A stretch of DNA of 7,390 nucleotides from an uncultured Kineothrix sp. (GTDB taxonomy: Bacteria > Bacillota > Clostridia > Lachnospirales > Lachnospiraceae): positions 1 through 7,390 of the forward strand of contig CAJUMD010000137.1 of the NCBI GenBank assembly GCA_910587275.1, written 5' to 3'. The notes under the pieces are model-generated. The model had not been told where the DNA came from and made no database searches. It worked only from the letters and a program-made list of their open reading frames with translations. A program made the translations under genes and the position numbers. This document shows, piece after piece, positions 1 through 5,205 of this stretch (the first letter of the stretch is position 1; every line of letters begins with the position of its first letter).

Positions 1-65
1 GAATTTTACCGGAAGGATTTTTCCTCCATAGACACAGAAAAATTTACAGCCTCTCCGCTTCCCGT

Positions 66-1541
66 TTACTGCTGCTGTGCCTCCCCCGGCTCTGCTCCGT
101 CCCCTGCCGGTTCCCCATCCGTATTCTGTCCTTCTTCCGTGCCCTCTGCACCGGCTTCCCCTTCCGTACTACCCGGTACCACATCCACTACATTGCCTTC
201 CGCATCAATCCGGTTCCTGAATTTCACGCGGTAAATCCGCTTTAACGACTCATTTATTTGTTCTTCCGGGATTACCCCTTCCTGCACGGCTTTCAACACG
301 CCCTGGTACGCCAGTTCAAAGTCATCCGGCATGAGCACCATATCCGCCCCTGCCTGTAACGCCCTGACCGCCGCATCATCCGCCGTATAGGACTCCGTAA
401 CCGCTGCCATGTTCATGGCATCCGTAATAACGATTCCGTTATATCCCAGTTCACCACGCAACAGATTGGTAATCACTTCCCCTGACATGGAGCAGGGCGT
501 ATCGTCCCCCACGATATTGGGCGCCGACACATGCCCCACCATGACAAAATCGGCTCCCGCCTCGATACCGGTACGGAAAGCCACAAACTCCGATGCCCTT
601 AATTCATCCAGGCTTTTCTCCAAAACCGCCTTGCCGTCATGGGTATCCGCAGATACGGACCCAATACCCGGAAAATGCTTCAGGCAGGAGCTGACTCCGT
701 TTTCCTGCAGCCCCGTCACCATTGCCGCAGCCATATCACCCACCAATGCAGGATCGCCGCCGAAAGACCGCTTCCCGATAAAAGAAGCGGACGGGTCTGC
801 CACAATATCCGCTACCGGCGCAAAATCCACGTTCAACCCCAGCTTATACAGGTAAAACCCTATGGTTGCGCCCGCATTATAAGCCTTCATCGTATCCCCT
901 TCGGCACCGATATCCGCCATGTCCCCGATTTCTTCCACTTCAATGCTGCTCTTTCCAACCCGCCTTACCTCACCGCCTTCCTCATCCACCGCAAGGAACA
1001 GGGGATATTCCGTCCTCATCCCCATCGTATTGGAAAGCATCTGTATAAACTGCTCCTCATCCTGTATATTCTGGTCAAAATACACAAAACCGCCCACGGG
1101 ATATTTATCCAATGCTTCTTTCGTCCCGTCGCCCGCCTGAATGACCTGGGATACCCCTGTAATGGCCTCGGGCGTCACGAAAAACAATCCTGCCACCTTA
1201 TCCTCCAGCGGCATGTTCGCAATGGAGGACGCCACCATTTCTTCCAGCCAGTCCACTTCTTCCACAGGTTCGGTTTCCGGCTCTGTCACGGTAACCGGCG
1301 GTTCCACTGCCACGTCTTCCCCCTCCGCCATATCCTCCAATTGTTTCGCCAGTTCATCCGCCTGCTTCTTCTCCGCAAGGAGCTTCGCCACCTCACGGAT
1401 TCCAAACACCGCCCCCGTCACGATTGCCGCGGCAAATACCACCACTGCCACATACGCAATGATCTGGTTACGGATTCTCCGTTTTCTTCTATATATACGT
1501 CTCTCATCACTGTCAAAATCTTTCTCTTTCTTTTTACCCAT
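66..1541 (-). CDS. Membrane-anchored family 3 glycoside hydrolase, NagZ-like beta-N-acetylhexosaminidase
   Basis: The 491-residue protein resembles GH3 beta-N-acetylhexosaminidases of the NagZ group, which remove N-acetylglucosamine from muropeptides or other glycans. Visible order: a highly basic N-terminus (residues 1-25), one hydrophobic segment (about 27-48) that should act as an uncleaved signal anchor, a charged then Pro/Glu-rich linker (50-98), and the TIM-barrel catalytic domain (about 100-445). Family landmarks are DEEGGEVRR (186-194), KHFPGIG (288-294), the Asp299/His301 pair that serves as catalytic acid/base in NagZ enzymes, and TDAMNM (373-378) with Asp374 as the expected nucleophile. 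The usual KHFPGHG has Ile at the second His. By the positive-inside rule the catalytic domain should lie outside the membrane. A Gly/Glu-rich acidic tail (457-491) follows the barrel. The start is supported by TAGGAG six bases upstream (1548-1553). Family assignment is firm; the natural substrate is not shown by the sequence. Confidence 0.93.
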   Translation of the reverse strand: MGKKKEKDFDSDERRIYRRKRRIRNQIIAYVAVVVFAAAIVTGAVFGIREVAKLLAEKKQADELAKQLEDMAEGEDVAVEPPVTVTEPETEPVEEVDWLEEMVASSIANMPLEDKVAGLFFVTPEAITGVSQVIQAGDGTKEALDKYPVGGFVYFDQNIQDEEQFIQMLSNTMGMRTEYPLFLAVDEEGGEVRRVGKSSIEVEEIGDMADIGAEGDTMKAYNAGATIGFYLYKLGLNVDFAPVADIVADPSASFIGKRSFGGDPALVGDMAAAMVTGLQENGVSSCLKHFPGIGSVSADTHDGKAVLEKSLDELRASEFVAFRTGIEAGADFVMVGHVSAPNIVGDDTPCSMSGEVITNLLRGELGYNGIVITDAMNMAAVTESYTADDAAVRALQAGADMVLMPDDFELAYQGVLKAVQEGVIPEEQINESLKRIYRVKFRNRIDAEGNVVDVVPGSTEGEAGAEGTEEGQNTDGEPAGDGAEPGEAQQQ

Positions 1542-1641
1542 ACAATTCTCCTATAAAAACAAAAGTACGCTTCATGCATCCCCGCCCCCAAACGCATCTT
1601 CCAAACACGCCCCAGGGGTTCGGCCGCAAAGACAATATATA

Positions 1642-1652
1642 GTTATCATAAC
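1642..1652. promoter_or_regulatory. Operator-like palindrome upstream of the GH3 gene
   Basis: GTTATCATAAC is an exact 11-base palindrome around a central base. A close copy, GTTATGATACG (9 of 11 matching the palindromic form), lies at 1723-1733, 81 bases away. A third, AT-rich dyad (TCGATTT ... AAATCGA, 1662-1693) sits between them. All lie 100-190 bases upstream of the GH3 start, where control sites would be expected. The cognate regulator is unknown, and I could not fix a convincing -35/-10 pair for the GH3 gene. Confidence 0.35.
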
Positions 1653-1701
1653 CTATCTGCCTCGATTTTTCCATATAAAAATATAGAAATCGACAAAACC
1701 G

Positions 1702-1728
1702 CGTAACAGTTCAGACTGAAATGTTATG
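1702..1728 (-). terminator. 27-bp dyad between the GH32 and GH3 genes, possible GH32 terminator or operator
   Basis: TAACA-g-TTCAG-a-CTGAA-a-TGTTA is an almost perfect palindrome centred on 1715, with one outer C-G pair at 1702/1728. Read on the minus strand, the stem is followed after three bases by TTTT. It lies about 170 bases beyond the GH32 stop codon and could end that transcript. The tract is short and the loop small, so a protein-binding operator is an equal alternative. Confidence 0.4.
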
Positions 1729-1852
1729 ATACGGCATTACATTTTTTGATAACCAGGAAAAGTCAGGAGCACAACCCCCTGTCCGGTTTCTCCCTGCCTC
1801 CCCTGCCGGCATCCGGCGCATTCGCTCGTGTTTCAACCTCCTTTTTTTCTTG

Positions 1853-1886
1853 GATTTGCGAAACAATTCCGGGAATATTGCAAATC
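1853..1886. repeat. Inverted repeat just downstream of the GH32 stop
   Basis: GATTTGC (1853-1859) and GCAAATC (1880-1886) pair perfectly, with a further short inner dyad (ATTCCCGGAAT on the minus strand). The T-run lies on the wrong side for an intrinsic terminator on either strand. It may be a 3'-end stabilising structure for the GH32 mRNA. The rest of 1542-1898 holds no gene that I can support. Confidence 0.4.
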
Positions 1887-1898
1887 TCCGAAACCTTA

Positions 1899-3560
1899 TC
1901 ACCATATCCCTTTCATTTCATATACTTCTATTTCTTCCACGTATTCTTCCGAATCAAAATGTGCCTGAAAAATCCCGTCTTTCCCGTGGTAAAATAGTTT
2001 CGTCCCTGCTTTTTCACCTTCATTCGCAAATACTTCCACAAGCCTATGGTCTACAAAAATCTCCAATTTTTCTAACCTCTCCACCTGTGTCACACATTTT
2101 ACAAAATGAGAGTTTACTCCCTGCGTTGCGATCCTGAGTTCTTTTCCCTTCCGCAGCAGCTTAATTTCCGCATCCCCATCTTTACCCAAAAGGATTTCGA
2201 AGTCAGTGTCCAGGGAGAAATCAATGCTTACATAATACGAATTCCGGTTTAAATGCTTCAGGCAGACATCCTGCCTGCTGACACTGCAGTAACATTTTCC
2301 TCTCAACTGATAAATCTCCCTGATTGGCTTCTGATACAATTTTCCTTCCTTGATATGCAGCTCCCTCGGTATGGACATGCTGCCGTTGGCGCCGTTGGCC
2401 TCCGGCTCATGCTCATTGTAGAAATCCGAAACCCATCCGATTGCAATCCGTCTTCCTTCATGCTCAAAGGACTGCACTGCATAAAAATTACCCGCAAAAT
2501 CGTACAAGCCCGTTTGCTTTGCCTCAAATTTCCCATCCCGGCAGCTTCCTATGTAATAATAAGTAGGCTGGTATCTCCTCTGTTCATCTGAATAGAGCAT
2601 CCATGCGCCTACCACTACCATGTCCCCATCCAGCGGGAAAAAATCCGGGCATTCAAAAGTATAGACGCCTTCTGTCCTTTCCTGCAGGAGAATCCCATGA
2701 TAATCCCAGTTTACCCCGTCATCAGACTTATAAAGGGCTACCGAAGGGATATTGTTTACACGGGTCCCGATTACCATCTGCCAGCATCCCTCATGCCATA
2801 TTACCTTTGGATCGCGGAAATTAAAGGAAAACCCTTCATCCGGCTTTTCGATGATCAATTTTTCCTCCCCAAAACGGATACTGTCGCCTGACTCCACCAT
2901 TGTCTGATACTGCCTGGTTTCTTCTTCGCTGTCCTCCTGAGGCCCAATATGCCGGGTCAGGTAAAAACGAATCCTGTCATCCAGTGCCACTGCGCTGCCC
3001 GAAAAGGCGCCCCCTTTTCCATCCTCGGAATCCAGGAGTTCTTCCTGCGGCTGTAACACATAAGGCAGATGCACCCAATGGATACAATCCCTGCTGGCCG
3101 TATGCCCCCAATACATTTGATCCCATTTTTGGGAGTGGGGATTCGCCTGATAGTACATATGGTAATATCCCTGATACCAGCACAACCCATTAGGATCATT
3201 AATCCAATTTTTATATGGGCAAAAATGATATTGTTCACGGACAGGCGTCTGATACCACTTTCCCAAATCCGATGCCGCCACCCAGACACCCCGTTCCCAC
3301 TCAAGGAAACACACTCCTGCCTGCATGATGTCTTCCCTTTCCGAAAGATAGCAGATACTGACCTCACAGTTTTCCAAAGCCACATCATACTGAGACTCTT
3401 TCTCCAGCGGAATCTTAAGCAACCGGTAATGGCTGCGGCCTGCGGGGTAGCTTTCCTGCTTTCCGCCCTTATCTGCCACCACTACCTTTCCCGTTTTCCC
3501 TTCCAGGGATTTTGCAAATACTTCCAGACATTCATATGGTCCGGTATAAATGTCTCCCAT
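1899..3560 (-). CDS. GH32 beta-fructosidase / sucrose-6-phosphate hydrolase-like enzyme, intracellular
   Basis: The product (553 residues from the chosen start) is a glycoside hydrolase family 32 enzyme that cleaves beta-fructofuranosyl bonds, for example in sucrose, sucrose-6-phosphate or short fructans. The three catalytic signatures are present: NDPNG (121-125, nucleophile Asp122), FRDPK (248-252, transition-state Asp250) and ECPD (303-306, acid/base Glu303). GAFSGSA (184-190) and AIGW (373-376) also fit. The C-terminal beta-sandwich runs from about 430 to the end and carries the usual VDHRLVEVFANEGE segment (503-516). No signal peptide is visible, so the enzyme should be cytoplasmic. About 110 residues precede the five-bladed propeller, longer than in the typical sucrose-6-phosphate hydrolase. 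The frame is open 23 codons further upstream, but AGGAGG with an 8-base spacer decides for ATG 3560. No transporter, PTS gene or LacI-type regulator lies in the window, so the substrate cannot be fixed. Confidence 0.93.
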   Translation of the reverse strand: MGDIYTGPYECLEVFAKSLEGKTGKVVVADKGGKQESYPAGRSHYRLLKIPLEKESQYDVALENCEVSICYLSEREDIMQAGVCFLEWERGVWVAASDLGKWYQTPVREQYHFCPYKNWINDPNGLCWYQGYYHMYYQANPHSQKWDQMYWGHTASRDCIHWVHLPYVLQPQEELLDSEDGKGGAFSGSAVALDDRIRFYLTRHIGPQEDSEEETRQYQTMVESGDSIRFGEEKLIIEKPDEGFSFNFRDPKVIWHEGCWQMVIGTRVNNIPSVALYKSDDGVNWDYHGILLQERTEGVYTFECPDFFPLDGDMVVVGAWMLYSDEQRRYQPTYYYIGSCRDGKFEAKQTGLYDFAGNFYAVQSFEHEGRRIAIGWVSDFYNEHEPEANGANGSMSIPRELHIKEGKLYQKPIREIYQLRGKCYCSVSRQDVCLKHLNRNSYYVSIDFSLDTDFEILLGKDGDAEIKLLRKGKELRIATQGVNSHFVKCVTQVERLEKLEIFVDHRLVEVFANEGEKAGTKLFYHGKDGIFQAHFDSEEYVEEIEVYEMKGIW

Positions 3561-3568
3561 TAAATCTA

Positions 3569-3574
3569 CCTCCT
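3569..3574 (-). promoter_or_regulatory. Ribosome binding site that sets the GH32 start
   Basis: A perfect AGGAGG on the minus strand lies 8 bases before ATG 3560. The upstream in-frame ATG at 3629 has no such site and falls at the predicted transcription start, so the shorter protein is preferred. Confidence 0.85.
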
Positions 3575-3636
3575 GATATTTCACGGAAAATACAGCCGAA
3601 TATTCCGTCTGCTTCCGGGTATCTGTCAAAAACCGA

Positions 3637-3663
3637 ATTATACTAAAGAACCTGTTTTTTCAA
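3637..3663 (-). promoter_or_regulatory. Probable sigma-A promoter of the GH32 gene
   Basis: On the minus strand, TATAAT (3637-3642) is preceded by TTGAAA (3658-3663) with a short 15-base spacer. CTTGAA or GCTTGA would give 16 or 17. Predicted start is near 3630, giving a leader of about 70 nt. The core palindrome GAATATTC (3598-3605) within the leader could be a regulator site. The -35 region abuts the group II intron-like fragment. Confidence 0.55.
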
Positions 3664-3689
3664 GCATCCACATAAACTGCAAAAAGGCG

Positions 3690-3858
3690 CATTATAACCC
3701 ATATGACTGTTCACCGGCCTCCGCCTTCCTCCCGATTCCCCCCGCGTTAATCACGGGCATTACCATGAAAGAACACCCTTGGTTTTGACTGTATCCTTCC
3801 CCCTGCCAGGGCGGATTAGGAACTTTCATCCATTAGTGACATGCGCCGCCAGGCGCAC
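3690..3858 (-). mobile_element. Group II intron 5' fragment (domain I remnant), truncated
   Basis: Read on the minus strand from 3858, the sequence starts with GTGCGCC, matching the GUGYG 5' boundary of group II introns. Elements that I recall as recurring in domain I of bacterial introns follow in order: GATGAAAGTTCC (3819-3830), AACCAAGGGTGTTC (3771-3784), GGGAATC with AGGAAGGCGGAGGC (3717-3743), and GAACAGTCATA (about 3702-3712). No domain V, 3' end or intron-encoded reverse transcriptase follows. The sequence runs directly into the GH32 promoter, so this is a dead 5' stub of about 170 bp. It begins five bases after a terminator hairpin stem, a preferred target of some intron classes. The inner end is approximate. 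The assignment rests on recalled motifs, not on a covariance search. Confidence 0.6.
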
Positions 3859-3898
3859 CAACAAAGCGGGCATTAACCTTTCCGATTAATACCCGCTT
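3859..3898 (-). terminator. Rho-independent terminator-like hairpin
   Basis: Arms AAGCGGGCATTAA (3864-3876) and TTAATACCCGCTT (3886-3898) form a 13-bp stem with a 9-base loop. The single mismatch seen on the plus strand becomes a G-U pair on the minus-strand transcript, which favours that direction. The tail on the minus strand is TTTGTTG, interrupted at once by the intron-like fragment at 3858. It would end the transcript that starts near 4207. Confidence 0.65.
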
Positions 3899-3935
3899 CT
3901 AAACTATGCTATCCAATGGCCTATACCTCCAATCA

Positions 3936-4107
3936 TTAGTTTATTCCAATATTCATTTTTCTCTTTCGTACCCTTTCCATTTCTCTTTTGTACTACCGTA
4001 CTGTAACGGCTGATAAACTCATTCCTTGCTATACTGCTTAACTGTTATCTTCTGCTGCTCGTTACCTTTTCCTATGTACTCGACTACGACTTCTTTGGTT
4101 TATTCAT
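3936..4107 (-). pseudogene. Degenerate small reading frames, remnant of a short operon
   Basis: Downstream of the strong promoter at 4214-4242 there is coding-like sequence but no intact gene. AAGG nine bases upstream supports ATG 4107, but that frame stops after seven codons (MNKPKKS). A one-base shift opens a 26-residue frame reading TKEVVVEYIGKGNEQQKIT and on to YSKE, ending at 4019. Its stop overlaps a second ATG at 4022 (ATGA). That second frame reads MSLSAVTVR, an in-frame TAG at 3993-3995, then YKREMERVRKRKMNIGIN to a stop at 3936. The charged, protein-like composition and translational coupling suggest two small genes broken by a frameshift and a nonsense change. I do not recognise the family. 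Alternatively the whole transcript is non-coding and the frames are chance. Confidence 0.3.
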
Positions 4108-4213
4108 TCTTTTGTACCTTAAATGAATGAATTAGCTTAAGTTTTCGGTGGTCCGTACCTCCCTTTCTTTTGTATTTTGTTGCATCTATGTGAATTCTTT
4201 TGTTTATGTCTTT

Positions 4214-4242
4214 ATTATAGTCACCTTTACCGCATTTGTCAA
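4214..4242 (-). promoter_or_regulatory. Perfect-consensus sigma-A promoter with UP-like A/T tract
   Basis: On the minus strand, TTGACA (4237-4242) and TATAAT (4214-4219) are separated by exactly 17 bases, matching the consensus at all 12 positions. Upstream of the -35, an A/T run (4245-4270, T- and A-tracts) resembles an UP element. Predicted start is near 4207. The only visible transcript is about 345 nt, reading leftward to the hairpin at 3864-3898. Confidence 0.85.
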
Positions 4243-4270
4243 CACTTTTTTCTAAAAAAATATTATTTAT

Positions 4271-4485
4271 TTCATAATTCCATATTTTATTCCAAATATA
4301 GGCAATATTCGACACATATTCCTTTATTTTCCTGCAATTTAATCTGCAGAGCGATTCGTACAGCCTTGCCTTACCGCGTCCGTCCCGGGTGGTTTGCGCA
4401 GTCCCATCCCGTTTTCATGAATCCGTATGTGCCGTAAGGGGCATCCCTGCGGAATGCCTTTCCCGCTTTCCGGACGGTATTCCCC
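4271..4485. other. Intergenic stretch without recognised content
   Basis: AT-rich up to about 4345, then GC-rich up to the promoter of the LUD gene. I see no supported gene, structured RNA or clear dyad. The open frames here (for example 4371-4562 minus and 4389-4640 plus) lack a ribosome binding site and protein-like composition. Confidence 0.5.
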
Positions 4486-4514
4486 TTCCCATGCACGCCA
4501 AAATCAGTTATAAT
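4486..4514 (+). promoter_or_regulatory. Promoter of the LUD-domain gene
   Basis: TATAAT (4509-4514) with TTCCCA (4486-4491, four of six consensus bases) 17 bases upstream. Predicted start near 4521 leaves a 31-base leader containing AAAGGAGG (4536-4543), eight bases before ATG 4552. The leader is too short for a riboswitch. Confidence 0.6.
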
Positions 4515-4551
4515 TACATTACAGGAAGAAAACCAAAAGGAGGCCAACCAC

Positions 4552-5187
4552 ATGACACACAAACAAGCTGCCTTTCAGACAGCCACCGGAACCATCATCA
4601 GAAATCTGGAACAAAGGGGGATGGAGGGATACTTTTTTGAGGACCGCGCATCCTGCGTGGATGCCATTCTCGCGTCCATTCCCGAAAACAGTACCATTTC
4701 ATGGGGCGGGAGCGAATCCATAAAAGAATCCGGCCTGATGGACCGGATCCGAAACGGAAACTACCGGCTTATCGACCGGTTTAGCGCTTCCACACCGGAA
4801 GAAAGCCGGAAACTGTATGCACAGGCAGTCCTTTCCGACTATTACCTGATGAGTTCCAATGCCGTTACCCTGACCGGTGAGCTGGTCAACATCGACGGCA
4901 CCGGCAACCGCGTGGCATGTTTAATCCACGGACCGCAAAACGTCGTCCTGGTCGTCGGCATGAACAAAATCGTCACCGATATCGCGGCAGGGCTTGAAAG
5001 GGTGCGCAATTTCGCTTCCCCGCCCAATGCCAAACGCCTAAACCGCCAAACGCCCTGCAATGCCGCCGGCTACTGCAATGACTGCCTTTCCCCCGACTGT
5101 ATGTGCAACCAGATTGTCATTACGCGCCGTAGCGGCATCAAAGGACGGATTAAGGTATATTTTGTGGCGGAAGAACTGGGTTATTGA
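4552..5187 (+). CDS. LUD-domain protein (LutC/YkgG, DUF162 family)
   Basis: The 211-residue protein matches the LUD family often annotated as 'lactate utilization protein'. Visible signatures are SWGGSESIKESGL (50-62) and the core from SSNAVTLTGELVNIDGTGNR (101-120) to VVLVVGMNKIVTD (131-143), then AGLERVRN (146-153). A C-terminal cysteine cluster (Cys169, 175, 178, 183, 185) in the pattern CNxxxxC..C..PDCMCN resembles the tail of clostridial single-domain members and could bind a metal or Fe-S cluster. There is no signal peptide or membrane segment. In Bacillus, LutC works with the Fe-S proteins LutA and LutB in lactate oxidation. Neither is present here, so that role cannot be assumed and the function of stand-alone clostridial members is unclear. 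The start is fixed by AAAGGAGG with an 8-base spacer. The 3' end overlaps the convergent sensor gene by 7 bp. Confidence 0.9.
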   Translation: MTHKQAAFQTATGTIIRNLEQRGMEGYFFEDRASCVDAILASIPENSTISWGGSESIKESGLMDRIRNGNYRLIDRFSASTPEESRKLYAQAVLSDYYLMSSNAVTLTGELVNIDGTGNRVACLIHGPQNVVLVVGMNKIVTDIAAGLERVRNFASPPNAKRLNRQTPCNAAGYCNDCLSPDCMCNQIVITRRSGIKGRIKVYFVAEELGY

Positions 5188-5205
5188 ACCAGTTCTTCCA
5201 TTTTT
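5169..5205 (+). terminator. Terminator hairpin within the convergent gene ends
   Basis: GGAAGAACTGG (5169-5179) and CCAGTTCTTCC (5189-5199) form an 11-bp perfect stem, extendable by two pairs past a bulged G. It is followed on the plus strand by A and TTTTT (5201-5205). It should end the LUD transcript. On the minus strand no T-run follows the stem, so it would be a weak or bidirectional stop at best. Both genes' stop codons lie in the loop. Confidence 0.75.

Noticed and set aside
1..65. Terminator after the GH3 stop
   Set aside because: Only a weak, bulged GGAAGGA/TCCTCC pairing around 11-27 without a proper T-run on the minus strand. Nothing else is supported there.
639..1556. Long plus-strand frame of 305 residues opposite the GH3 gene
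   Set aside because: It is antisense to a gene with clear family motifs. Its His/Arg-rich content is typical of a shadow frame.
1711..1905. 64-residue minus-strand frame whose ATG overlaps the GH32 stop
   Set aside because: No good ribosome binding site, composition without protein-like pattern, and it runs through dyads. An AAGGAGG at about 1838-1844 has no start codon at proper distance.
3561..3629. 23-codon N-terminal extension of the GH32 protein
   Set aside because: ATG 3629 coincides with the predicted transcript start and lacks a ribosome binding site, while ATG 3560 has an ideal one.
3860..4210. tmRNA, RNase P RNA, 6S RNA or SRP RNA
   Set aside because: The transcript length fits tmRNA, but there is no CCA-type 3' end, alanine-tag frame, or conserved core of the other RNAs.
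4100..4315. 71-residue open frame on the minus strand
   Set aside because: The perfect promoter (4214-4242) lies inside it, so its ATG is upstream of the predicted transcript start. It also has no ribosome binding site.
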